Positions 42,283 to 50,337 of a stretch of 52,068 nucleotides of DNA are shown here, one piece after another; within the stretch, counting starts at the first letter, position 1; every line of letters starts with the position of its first letter. The notes beneath the pieces were generated by a model. The model ran no database searches. It had not been told where the DNA came from and saw only the letters and a program-made list of their open reading frames with translations. The stretch spans positions 1-52,068 of the forward strand of contig CAJPLV010000006.1 in NCBI GenBank assembly GCA_905371715.1. Direction: 5' to 3'. The DNA is from Candidatus Saccharimonadota bacterium. Lineage in GTDB: Bacteria > Patescibacteriota > Saccharimonadia > Saccharimonadales > Saccharimonadaceae. The translations under genes were made by a program, and so were the position numbers.

Positions 42283-43885
42283 ACTCTTTCTCCTGTTCGT
42301 CTTTGAGCGCAGCATATACGCCGTTCGTCCAGCCAAAACCGTCTTGCAACTCGTACTCGCCACCGCCGCCTGGCGCCGCTGCGACGACATCGTATTTCTC
42401 AACCATTTTTCGTTCGCTCATAAACACCGATTCATTCAGCGCAAGCCAGCGGTCGCGGATTTCTACCGCTAATTCGTCATAGCCATATGAACCTAATCCT
42501 TTGATTGTTACCCACTGCAACGGCGCCCAGCCATTTGGAAAATCCCACTGCTGGCCGTTATTGACGAGCGTCGCTGCAACGCCGCCCGCATGCAAAAAGT
42601 CCGTTCTAATCCGCTCAGCTACAGCTGCCGCTTGTTCAGGCGTCGCGATACCGGCGTACAGCGGAAACACCCCCGCGAGTGTTAAACGGTCATTCAACGT
42701 TTGTCGAACGGTATGAAAATCCTCAAAAAATTGACTTGACTCATTCCAACAGTATCGCTGAATTGCTTTGGCACGGTAAGCAGCAGCCTGCTCAAACCGC
42801 CGCGCTAAACGCTTTTGTTTGAGGAACCGGTACGATTCGGCGATCGCACATTCCAAATCATACATCAAACAATTCAGATCAACCGGCACAATTTTCGTCG
42901 TTTCGATCGTTTTGATGTCGCAAGTATCGCGAAACCAACGGCTACTGAAATCCCAGCCGCTTTCCGCCGCTGCTCGCAAATCAATATAAACTTGCTCTTT
43001 CTGGTCAGCGACTCCAGCCGTTTCAATGTCTTCGCGCTGTGATTCCGGGCGTGGCGTCGATTGATCATCGTAAAACCGGTTAAGAATTTCGCCATGCGGC
43101 ATACGCACGACACGGCGGTGCGCAGTACAATCCGGTCTCGTCGCGAGGCGCCGCCGCCCATCCATCCAAAATCGATATTCAGCGAGCATGCTAGGCAAAA
43201 ACTCAATATACGTGCGCCGCGCACCGCGCTGCTGCGCCAACAACTGCACCATACGCGCGAAGAACGGCGGCTGCGACCGGCTCAAAAAATAGGTACGATT
43301 TGCGGTCGGAATCATATTAAATTTACGCAGCATATATGTATAGTTACGCATCATATCATGCACAGCGCGCCACCTGCCGTCCGCCGCAAGCCCGAGCATA
43401 ATAAAATAGCTATCCCAATAAAATTGTTCTTCAAATCGCCCGCCCGGCGTAATATATTTGTATGGCAACGCAATTAATGAACCGCGATTACGCCGATTAC
43501 GCCGTTCTAGCACGCGCCACAAATTCGATACATGCTGGCGCGCCGTTGTCGTTTCGTCCGGCTCGTATTGCGGCACGTTGTGTTTTACCGGCTGAAAATT
43601 ATGCGAAACAAACTCTGCTAAATCAAACTCAGGCTTTTTGCGCTCTTTCATATACCGGCGTACGACCGCCGCAACTGAATCGCACGGCACCATATCGACA
43701 AACGTTTTACCGTCGGCATACACGCGCTCTGCCTGCACGGCATCAAATAAATCACGCAGCGACTCATCTGGGCTTTTTGCGACAGGCTTCAGCAAACCGA
43801 CCGTATGAACTGTTGCAGTCTTGAGCGAATCGGAACTTTTTTTGATAATCTCTTCGGATTTTTTTGTTAATAATCGTTTGCGCAT
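42272..43885 (-). CDS. GH37 trehalase
   Basis: About 537 residues matching trehalase, which splits trehalose into two glucose units. Signature 1 is PGGRFEEQFYWDSYF (about 145-160), and signature 2 is QQWDFPNGWAPLQW (about 463-476). In between are DLNCLMYDLE and the glycine-rich PGGGGEYELQDGFGWTNG towards the C-terminus. No signal peptide is evident. ATG 43885 is chosen because TATAAT lies seven bases upstream; ATG 43894 overlaps that box. First gene of a two-gene alpha-glucoside operon. Confidence 0.93.
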   Translation of the reverse strand: MRKRLLTKKSEEIIKKSSDSLKTATVHTVGLLKPVAKSPDESLRDLFDAVQAERVYADGKTFVDMVPCDSVAAVVRRYMKERKKPEFDLAEFVSHNFQPVKHNVPQYEPDETTTARQHVSNLWRVLERRNRRNRGSLIALPYKYITPGGRFEEQFYWDSYFIMLGLAADGRWRAVHDMMRNYTYMLRKFNMIPTANRTYFLSRSQPPFFARMVQLLAQQRGARRTYIEFLPSMLAEYRFWMDGRRRLATRPDCTAHRRVVRMPHGEILNRFYDDQSTPRPESQREDIETAGVADQKEQVYIDLRAAAESGWDFSSRWFRDTCDIKTIETTKIVPVDLNCLMYDLECAIAESYRFLKQKRLARRFEQAAAYRAKAIQRYCWNESSQFFEDFHTVRQTLNDRLTLAGVFPLYAGIATPEQAAAVAERIRTDFLHAGGVAATLVNNGQQWDFPNGWAPLQWVTIKGLGSYGYDELAVEIRDRWLALNESVFMSERKMVEKYDVVAAAPGGGGEYELQDGFGWTNGVYAALKDEQEKEYGT

Positions 43886-43892
43886 AGATGGC

Positions 43893-43898
43893 ATTATA
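43893..43898 (-). promoter_or_regulatory. -10 box for the trehalase operon
   Basis: TATAAT with a seven-base gap to ATG 43885. Confidence 0.55.
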
Positions 43899-43942
43899 CG
43901 CCAAATCTACCCCTGTTACAACAAGAATATTAAAAAATACTA

Positions 43943-43971
43943 TTGACTTTTTATCATGCTTATGCTAATAT
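43943..43971 (+). promoter_or_regulatory. Promoter of the 12-codon transcription unit
   Basis: TTGACT (43943-43948), 17-base spacer, TAATAT (43966-43971) overlapping TATAAA. The 32-base element matches the lipoprotein promoter at 28467 at 26 positions. Confidence 0.6.
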
Positions 43972-44022
43972 AAATGTAGTGGTTAATCACACAAACATCA
44001 CTAAAAAATAAAAAGGAGAGTT

Positions 44023-44061
44023 ATGAAGCGAAAGCGAATCACCGTACAGTACATCGGCTAA
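44023..44061 (+). CDS. 12-codon ORF with its own promoter, RBS and terminator
   Basis: A reading frame of 12 residues, MKRKRITVQYIG, then TAA at 44059-44061. AAAAGGAGAG lies six bases before the ATG, one of the best ribosome-binding sites in the window. A promoter ends about 50 bp upstream and an intrinsic terminator follows within 50 bp, so the whole transcript is about 130 nt and carries nothing else. The peptide is basic then hydrophobic. It could be a signalling or leader peptide, a tiny toxin, or a cover for a small regulatory RNA. No attenuated downstream gene exists: the next gene (typA) is convergent. Confidence 0.5.
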   Translation: MKRKRITVQYIG

Positions 44062-44075
44062 TAGCTAAAGCCAAT

Positions 44076-44109
44076 AATAATCCCCCGACCTACCGCGCGG
44101 GGGATTGTT
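44076..44109. terminator. Terminator shared by the tiny ORF and typA
   Basis: AATAATCCCCC pairs with GGGGGATTGTT (one G-U) around a 12-base loop. Both strands end in short A/T runs. Confidence 0.7.
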
Positions 44110-44111
44110 AT

Positions 44112-45935
44112 TTACGATTTATTATGGCGTTTGCGTTCGTTAGCGTCGAGATATTTTTTACGCAAACGCAAACTTTTCGGCGTCACCTCAAGCAGCTCAT
44201 CGTCTTCGATAAAGTCAATTGATTGTTCTAAACTAAGTTCTGTATGCGGCGTCAACTGTACTGTGCCGTCGCTTGATTTTGAACGCATGTTTGTCAGGTG
44301 CTTTGCTTTGCAAACGTTAATTTCCATGTCGTCCATACGATTGTTTAGCCCGACGATCATACCAGCATACACTTCCACGCCCGGTCCGACAAATAATTCG
44401 CCGCGGCTTTCGGCGTTTTCAAGCGCATACGGCGTCGTTGTACCAGCTTCAAAAGCAATCAACACGCCATTGCGCGTTCGCGGCAACGTGCTGCTCGCCG
44501 GCTGATAACCATGCGGCAAGCTATACATAATCACCGTACCTTTCGTGTCGGTCAATAGCGTGTTGCGCAATCCAATCAACGCGCGCGTCGTGATGAGATA
44601 GGTCATGCGCGCAGCACCGCTCGCGGTTTGTTCTTGCTTAACCAATTCCGCCTTACGCTTGCCAAGCTCCTGGCTGACAACGCCGACAAACTCTGCACCA
44701 ATTTCAATCAACAGTTCTTCAACCGGCTCTTTCTCGACACCGTCTTCGTTTATCGTTACAACTTTCGGACGCCCAACTTCAAACTCATAACCCTCGCGCC
44801 GCATCGCTTCAATTAGCACGCTTAAATGCAATTCGCCGCGACCCGAAATGATAAATCCAATGCCGTCCTCGCGTACACGAAGTGCCACATTCGTCTCTAG
44901 CTCGCGCTGCAACCGATCACCGATCTGCCGCGATGTCGTAAATTCGCCCTCGCGGCCTTTCATCGGGCTCGTATTCGGCCCGAGGTACATGCTAATCGTC
45001 GGCGCTTCGACATCCATCACCGGCAACGCTTCAGGATTGTCGCGGTCGGCAAGTGTCTCGCCGATATGCGCTGCAGCCGCGCCAACGACATAAACAATAT
45101 CGCCCGCTACCGCTTCGTCGACTTCTTCTTTGGCGAGCCCGCGGCTAATAAATAATTTATCAATTTTAGCGTTTTGCGCCGCGCCGTCAGTTTTCATTAG
45201 CACAATCGGCATTGCGCGTTTAGCGACGCCGCGGCTAATCCGCCCAATCGCATACTTTCCCAAAAAGCTATCATACTGCAGAGCCGTTACGAGCATCTGA
45301 AACGAACCGTCTACCGACACGTTTGGCGCAGGAATTTGCTGAACAATCGCCTCGAAAATCGGCGTTAAATCGGCCGGCTCACTTGGGTCGCTCGGCATAT
45401 GCACCCACGATTTGCCATCGCGCGCCGCCGCATAATACACCGGATACTTTAGCTGCGACTCGTCGGTCGCGAGCTCCAAAAATAAATCCGCCAGTTCGTC
45501 TTCAACTTCAGCGACGCGGCGCGCCGGCTTGTCAATTTTATTGATCACTACTACCGGCTTTAAGCCCAGCTCCAGCGCTTTGCTCAAAACGAATTTCGTT
45601 TGCGGCATCGGTCCTTCCTGCGCGTCGACGATAAGCAACACGCCGTCTGCCATATTAAGCGTCCGTTCAACCTCGCCGGAAAAATCCGCATGCCCCGGCG
45701 TGTCAATAATATTGATTTTGTAATCGCCGTAGTACACCGTCGTCTGTTTGGCAGTGATAGTAATACCGCGCTCGCGCTCCTGATCGCCCGAATCCATAAT
45801 CAACGCTTGCGCCATTTCCGCCTGATTGTCGCGAAACGTATTTGATTGTTTGAGCAGCCCGTCAACAAGCGTCGTTTTGCCATGGTCAACGTGCGCAATA
45901 ATTGCAACATTTCGAATATAGTTTGGATCAGTCAT
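44112..45935 (-). CDS. typA: GTP-binding protein TypA/BipA
   Basis: A 607-residue translational GTPase of the TypA/BipA family that binds ribosomes under stress. G1 is AHVDHGKTTLVDGLLKQ, G3 DTPGHADFSGEVER, G4 NKIDKPARR. The family-specific C-terminal region includes GFIISGRGELHLSVLIEAMRREG and YLITTRALIGLRNTLLTDT. Length is standard. AAGGA lies seven bases before the ATG. It is downstream of a DUF2798-like gene on the same strand but separated by a terminator. Confidence 0.97.
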   Translation of the reverse strand: MTDPNYIRNVAIIAHVDHGKTTLVDGLLKQSNTFRDNQAEMAQALIMDSGDQERERGITITAKQTTVYYGDYKINIIDTPGHADFSGEVERTLNMADGVLLIVDAQEGPMPQTKFVLSKALELGLKPVVVINKIDKPARRVAEVEDELADLFLELATDESQLKYPVYYAAARDGKSWVHMPSDPSEPADLTPIFEAIVQQIPAPNVSVDGSFQMLVTALQYDSFLGKYAIGRISRGVAKRAMPIVLMKTDGAAQNAKIDKLFISRGLAKEEVDEAVAGDIVYVVGAAAAHIGETLADRDNPEALPVMDVEAPTISMYLGPNTSPMKGREGEFTTSRQIGDRLQRELETNVALRVREDGIGFIISGRGELHLSVLIEAMRREGYEFEVGRPKVVTINEDGVEKEPVEELLIEIGAEFVGVVSQELGKRKAELVKQEQTASGAARMTYLITTRALIGLRNTLLTDTKGTVIMYSLPHGYQPASSTLPRTRNGVLIAFEAGTTTPYALENAESRGELFVGPGVEVYAGMIVGLNNRMDDMEINVCKAKHLTNMRSKSSDGTVQLTPHTELSLEQSIDFIEDDELLEVTPKSLRLRKKYLDANERKRHNKS

Positions 45936-45974
45936 AGTGTTCCTTAATACCGCGTAGGCTTCTGCTTATTTCAT

Positions 45975-46003
45975 AAAAAACGGTCTGCGGCGGCACAGAC
46001 CTT
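45975..46003 (-). terminator. Terminator of the DUF2798-like gene
   Basis: Minus strand GGTCTG-TGCCGCCG-CAGACC followed by GTTTTTT. Confidence 0.8.
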
Positions 46004-46078
46004 GCTTATAGTTATTATATCATAATGATCTGCATTAACCAAAATAACCCGCGCGAAAAACTATGCATTGCATCCATG

Positions 46079-46564
46079 CTACTCAGCAACGACCGCAGTA
46101 TTCGTATTTCGGTTATAGCGGCGAAAAAGTCGAAGCGCACCGCGGGCAATAGGCGCTGCCGCAAATATTTGCCAGAAAAACGCAGCACAAAAATTTACCG
46201 ACCACGCCAGTGCAAATTGTACCGGCATCGCAGCGAGCGGCGCACCAGACAGCGCCAGCCCGATCACACTCATCGCGAGAGACATACCCGTCACCATGCA
46301 CACCGTCTGAGCGAGTGCTTTTGCCGAAGCACTGTCATTTTTTTGCACCATACCGCTCATGACTTTGCGCGCTGCTTTTGATACGACTGCATTTTCGACA
46401 ATCATCACGATAGTAAAAATCACCGGCTGCAGCAACAAGGCGTGCCCGAGCGCTTCAACTGATATACCGCTGTGGCGAAACGCGTTAAATATATTCATAA
46501 ATAATGACATCGTGAACGCCATAGCGACGCCAAAAACCAATCCTTCACGCTTGTTGCGAGGCAT
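46079..46564 (-). CDS. DUF2798-like membrane protein
   Basis: About 161 residues with four hydrophobic segments in two similar halves, the arrangement of DUF2798 proteins. The first half has REGLVFGVAMAFTMSLFMNIFNA and the second ALAQTVCMVTGMSLAMSVIGLAL, each beginning with a GxxMxxxMSxxM-like pattern. Function is unknown. ATG 46564 (MPRNKREG) is chosen because AAAGGAGA lies six bases before it. It is a monocistronic unit ended by a strong terminator. Confidence 0.7.
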   Translation of the reverse strand: MPRNKREGLVFGVAMAFTMSLFMNIFNAFRHSGISVEALGHALLLQPVIFTIVMIVENAVVSKAARKVMSGMVQKNDSASAKALAQTVCMVTGMSLAMSVIGLALSGAPLAAMPVQFALAWSVNFCAAFFWQIFAAAPIARGALRLFRRYNRNTNTAVVAE

Positions 46565-46760
46565 ATGTTCTCCTTTACTTACTATTTTTAGCAACAAAAA
46601 AGTTGCGCTTTTTATCGTGCAACGGTACAACTAGGGGTGTGTTTCACGCATTACATTTTCCGTTCTCAGACGCCGATAGACTCAGCTTGAGCAACAGAAA
46701 ACAACGTATTGACCTAGTGTTAGTATAGCAAACGTGAGCGAAATAGTCAATGTGAAAAAT

Positions 46761-46786
46761 AAAAAAGACAAGCAACGGTACTTGTC
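46761..46786 (-). terminator. Terminator of tRNA-Ala
   Basis: Minus strand GACAAG-TACCGTTG-CTTGTC followed by TTTTTTATTTTT. Confidence 0.75.
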
Positions 46787-46795
46787 CGTATAATT

Positions 46796-46872
46796 TGGTG
46801 GAGTATAGGAGATTCGAACTCCTCACCTCTTCGCTGCCAGCGAAGCGCTCTAGCCAAATGAGCTAATACCCC
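46796..46872 (-). tRNA. tRNA-Ala (anticodon GGC)
   Basis: Acceptor GGGGTAT/ATACTCC includes the G3-U70 pair diagnostic of alanine tRNAs. Anticodon loop CTGGCAG, T-loop TTCGAAT, CCA encoded at 46796-46798. Its 5' end is 18 bp from the left inverted repeat of the defence cassette. Confidence 0.96.
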
Positions 46873-46890
46873 GCGTAATATACTAATTCA

Positions 46891-47075
46891 TGGTGGAATT
46901 TTACAACTCCGCTAGAACCTATTTTAGCACAAAATGTTAAAAACTGTGAGCCACGCCGCCTAGCACGGCAAGCCGTGCTGCGCTCCAGCCCAGAAAACCC
47001 TTTGCATATTTTTTGTAATTTCCCCCGCCGTGATTTTATTAGAAAAAAGGTAAAGGGTGTTCTGGGCGGGTGCGC
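46891..47075 (+). repeat. Left 185-bp inverted repeat of the defence cassette
   Basis: By eye, this stretch is identical over 185 bp to the reverse complement of 51655-51839. It contains an 8-bp hairpin AGCACGGC-AA-GCCGTGCT and a nested 80-bp palindromic element (46988-47067). It has no open frame. The genes between the two copies are all on the minus strand. Confidence 0.93.
46988..47067 (+). repeat. Nested MITE-like element (left copy)
   Basis: Terminal arms GCCCAGAAAACCCTTTGC and GTAAAGGGTGTTCTGGGC match as an inverted repeat at 16 of 18 positions around an AT-rich centre. Confidence 0.6.
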
Positions 47076-47135
47076 CTACCGCAAACGATAGAGGCGGCGC
47101 GGCTTTTGTCGGCAAAGCCGACGCGCTATGCGCAC

Positions 47136-49367
47136 TTACTGCGATAACGATTCTTCTAAAATTGCATAATGATCAGGGAATGTAGATTGCATTAGCTCTA
47201 GGAGGTAGCCAATATTTTTCTGCGTTTCTGGCACAAGTGCAGGGTCGAATCCTGATCCAGTAATATGAGATTGATCATTCACAAATTTATATATCGCAGC
47301 TTTCTTTTGGGTGTCAAAATTCAGTCGCTCAAGCCTTTTGTATGTACTTTCACTACTTGGTATACGGAACATTAAGAAATTATCGAGAACTTTGCGTGCA
47401 ATATTGGGCATTTTATATGCGTTAGCTATTGTACCATCCGACTGATAATTATAAATCATATTAAACAGATAGTGGTATTCACTCTCATATTTTTGCAGGT
47501 CCGTATCTAGTTTATCTAAAAATGCTTTCCTTGAGCCGTCAGATGTAGAATATCTGTTATTAATCATAAAGTATTGCGCTTCTCTGCCACCGTTATTGCC
47601 TTTTTGCCAATTTAAGAGTAACTTTAGAAAATCAAAGTTATGAGTAAGAACAAAAAGTTGCTTTACGCTACTTGTTGCAGTTTTCAAGAACGAAAAAGCT
47701 TGGTATTGCGAGTTTGCATCGAGGCTTGACACCGGGTCGTCGATAACAACAATACTGTTATCAACGTCAAAATTTTCATCTTTTAGCTGTACGGTAAAAT
47801 ATACAAAAGCAATAGCGGTTCTTTCGCCCTCGCTTAGGCTTTTCGCAACCGTATTGCCTCGCTTAAGCGTATAGCCACTGCCATCATCGTTGGTAATAAA
47901 GGTTATTTCGGCGTGCCCTAAGAAATTTTTCAAAGATTCATTTAATATGCTGCAAGCCTTATGCGAAGATGAAACCTTGGATTTATTCATATTTACCCTC
48001 TCGGTTAGTTTGCGCAACCCGGGCTTATCTGGAGCTCCTTCAACACCATCAGTCAGCTCTTTTATTTTATTGTCATGCGCCAAAATATCAGTTTTTAGCG
48101 CTTCTACATCATCATATATCGTACTTAAATAGTGCGTCTCTATTTGTTTACTGACATTTAGTTTATGCGCATCAAACTCATCAGTCTTTTTATTGTGTAA
48201 ATCAATTTGCTCGTTAATTTTTGCAATACGCAATAGCAAATCGTCTAGTTTTGGTTGGTCGCCAAGGTCGAGCTGGGCAGTAGTATGAGCCTTTTTTGAT
48301 TCAAGTGTTTTTGCAAAATGCTCAATTTCGGTGAGTAGCTTGTCGCGGGCGTCAGTCATAGCTATGCTGCGAGTTTCGTATTCTTCACGTAATTCTTGAT
48401 AAAGGTTCATTTTATCAACTGGCTGTAACTGTTGTATTTGCGCATAGTCCGTGCGTAAATCGTTAAGTACTATGTCGATTTGCTCTTTTAGCTTCTTGTC
48501 TGCGTCGTTAAAGTGATTAGCAAGCTCTTTTATGCGCTCTTGAGATAGCTTGCTACCGCAGAATTCACACTTATCGTTTTTATGTTTTTCATGCAGAACA
48601 GCACCTCGTTCGACCCACTCGGCTATGTCAGTATTCTCTACCAGTCGAGAAATCACATTGGCCTCTACGGTTTCGTTTGCTAGCTTCTGGCTCCTTTCGA
48701 AGTTTTTCGTAAGTTGGTTATTCGTGAAGGACATTTTTTGTTGTTTCTCCATTGACTCTTGTGAAATCTCTTGTACTAACAGCGTGAGCTGCTCGTCTTG
48801 CAATATATGCTTTTCACTGAGCTTCGCAAAAGCCGCCTCAGCCTCTGGTCTTCTATATGTGCGAGATATCGCTCCGCGGGTATTCTGACCAATGGTACGC
48901 TCTATATCGGTAAATAAACGATCTTTTCTCGTTGATTTTTCTTTTTTCTGACGAGTCTCTTCGTTAATCTTAGTGCGAATTATGGATATCTCTTTTTCAT
49001 CACGTTCAATTTGCGCGATGGCCTCTTGATTCTCCTCACCTAATATAAGAATAGGCTTTGCTTTATTGGCTGTAAAAGACACATTGTCGTCTACATACTC
49101 TTGATTGAATACGCGTATCGGTGTAGAAAAAATTTGACCATGTGAGCATGTTGCACCAGCGTCATCTTTTATCTCATATAGTGCAGTCGAAAATTCCCCA
49201 CAACCACCTGAGTTTAGGCTGGCAAACAATTTTGATAGGGTCGTTTTGCCCGACCCATTCCAGCCGTATATGATATTGTATCGTTTAAATTCTGGTAGAG
49301 CTATTGGGGCAACGAAGTCCCTAAAAACTCCGAAATCTTTGATTTTTGTAAACTTCTTAATAACCAT
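47136..49367 (-). CDS. PrrC/RloC-like AAA (AAA_13) ATPase, putative anticodon nuclease
   Basis: A 743-residue SMC/ABC-like ATPase. Walker A is GWNGSGKTT (35-43). Coiled coils span about 110-480, interrupted by a CEFCG motif (C267, C270) that could form a RloC-type zinc hook. The ABC signature is LSEGERTAIAF (511-521), Walker B VVIDDPVSSLD (540-550) and the switch histidine H576. The C-terminal domain (about 600-743) carries ARKVLDNFL and FVNDQSH, giving R658, D662 and H701 as candidates for the anticodon-nuclease triad, though the PrrC glutamate is aspartate here and spacing differs. It is last in the cassette and has its own TATAAT (49405-49410). Confidence 0.75.
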   Translation of the reverse strand: MVIKKFTKIKDFGVFRDFVAPIALPEFKRYNIIYGWNGSGKTTLSKLFASLNSGGCGEFSTALYEIKDDAGATCSHGQIFSTPIRVFNQEYVDDNVSFTANKAKPILILGEENQEAIAQIERDEKEISIIRTKINEETRQKKEKSTRKDRLFTDIERTIGQNTRGAISRTYRRPEAEAAFAKLSEKHILQDEQLTLLVQEISQESMEKQQKMSFTNNQLTKNFERSQKLANETVEANVISRLVENTDIAEWVERGAVLHEKHKNDKCEFCGSKLSQERIKELANHFNDADKKLKEQIDIVLNDLRTDYAQIQQLQPVDKMNLYQELREEYETRSIAMTDARDKLLTEIEHFAKTLESKKAHTTAQLDLGDQPKLDDLLLRIAKINEQIDLHNKKTDEFDAHKLNVSKQIETHYLSTIYDDVEALKTDILAHDNKIKELTDGVEGAPDKPGLRKLTERVNMNKSKVSSSHKACSILNESLKNFLGHAEITFITNDDGSGYTLKRGNTVAKSLSEGERTAIAFVYFTVQLKDENFDVDNSIVVIDDPVSSLDANSQYQAFSFLKTATSSVKQLFVLTHNFDFLKLLLNWQKGNNGGREAQYFMINNRYSTSDGSRKAFLDKLDTDLQKYESEYHYLFNMIYNYQSDGTIANAYKMPNIARKVLDNFLMFRIPSSESTYKRLERLNFDTQKKAAIYKFVNDQSHITGSGFDPALVPETQKNIGYLLELMQSTFPDHYAILEESLSQ

Positions 49368-49404
49368 AACGCAAGCTAAATTAACGTCAATTCTATGTCT
49401 ATAT

Positions 49405-49410
49405 ATTATA
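49405..49410 (-). promoter_or_regulatory. -10 box for the RloC-like gene
   Basis: TATAAT about 37 bases before the ATG at 49367, in the gap after the endonuclease gene. It implies separate control of the ATPase, with a short leader and no clear Shine-Dalgarno. Confidence 0.4.
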
Positions 49411-49422
49411 CAACAATCAGAG

Positions 49423-50337
49423 TTAGATGGCGTTATTATTTGACTTATTTACCACAGAGGATAGATGGGTAGGCTGTGAATATAAGTAATTTGTCATGCT
49501 GCGTGATATGTTATTGGCAACAACAGTACCCTGTCCACGAAAATACGGCTCAAGTATTGCCAGCGTCTCTCCAGTCGGAAACAACACAGGCAATATCTGG
49601 CTTACAATCCGTTCATCATCAAACAGCTTGCGGAATATGCGAAGCGGCAGGTCTTTTATTTCTTCGGCGGATTCTTTGGGGTTGGTGTCAAAATTTACAT
49701 TTGGCAAGTCGGGTATGTCGTGCCGCCACTTTTTCAAGTTGGTCATGATATCATGCCAAATATTCGGGTAGCCGAGTTGCTCGAACATATCTTGTCCGTA
49801 TGATACTGATAAGTTTACACCCCAAGAATCTTGTAATTTTTGCAGTTCCGGCTGATAAAAGTTGCGGTTTTTGACAAGGCTTGGGTCAATAAAATAGAAA
49901 AATCCCCAGGTTACCTTGTTGCCGTAAATATCGACCAGTGCCTCTAATTTTTTCTCAAAATTACTAATCTGTCCGCGCTTTTTGGTCGAATCATGGTCAT
50001 CGCGCACTTTTTGCTCGATGAACAACACTTTGTTGTCTTTCATGAGTAGTTGGTCAATGTCGAGTGCATCGCCCTCTTTAGAGATTATTTTTTGTGGCAA
50101 AGGCTGCCAACCCACGCTGATAAGATACTGCTTGATTGCCACTTCAAAAGCGTCGCCAAAACGAATTTCATTTGACTGTAAAAGATTTTGCAGTAATTTA
50201 GCTTCTGGCTTGGTTGGGCGAAATAGACCAACGTACCTGTCTGGATATTCGGCAACTTTTCTTATGAGGTCGGGTTTTGATTTTGCAAAGATTTTCTCAT
50301 CAAAAATTTCCTTGAATTCTTCGTAGTCAAGCATACT
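49423..50337 (-). CDS. Type II restriction endonuclease (HinfI-like by context)
   Basis: About 304 residues with a PD-(D/E)xK-like core: GDALDIDQLL (D94) and then FIEQKVRDDHDSTKKRGQ (E107, K109). That is the usual metal-binding and catalytic set for restriction enzymes. Adjacency to a GANTC-type methyltransferase argues that it cuts GANTC (R.HinfI role). The remainder, including WGFFYFIDPSLV and LGYPNIWHDIMTNL, is typical of such enzymes but not diagnostic. ATG 50337 overlaps the methyltransferase stop by 11 bp, with GGAGAAAAAG before it. A start at 50370 is less likely. Translation coupling after the methyltransferase fits methylase-first protection. Confidence 0.75.
   Translation of the reverse strand, partial: SMLDYEEFKEIFDEKIFAKSKPDLIRKVAEYPDRYVGLFRPTKPEAKLLQNLLQSNEIRFGDAFEVAIKQYLISVGWQPLPQKIISKEGDALDIDQLLMKDNKVLFIEQKVRDDHDSTKKRGQISNFEKKLEALVDIYGNKVTWGFFYFIDPSLVKNRNFYQPELQKLQDSWGVNLSVSYGQDMFEQLGYPNIWHDIMTNLKKWRHDIPDLPNVNFDTNPKESAEEIKDLPLRIFRKLFDDERIVSQILPVLFPTGETLAILEPYFRGQGTVVANNISRSMTNYLYSQPTHLSSVVNKSNNNAI

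Noticed and set aside
44023..44061. Leader-peptide attenuator
   Set aside because: There is no downstream gene on the same strand; the next gene is convergent and its own promoter is at the far end.
46891..47075. Integron attC or insertion-sequence end with its own transposase
   Set aside because: No transposase or integrase frame lies in or near the cassette, and attC core sites (GTTRRRY) are not placed at the arm ends.
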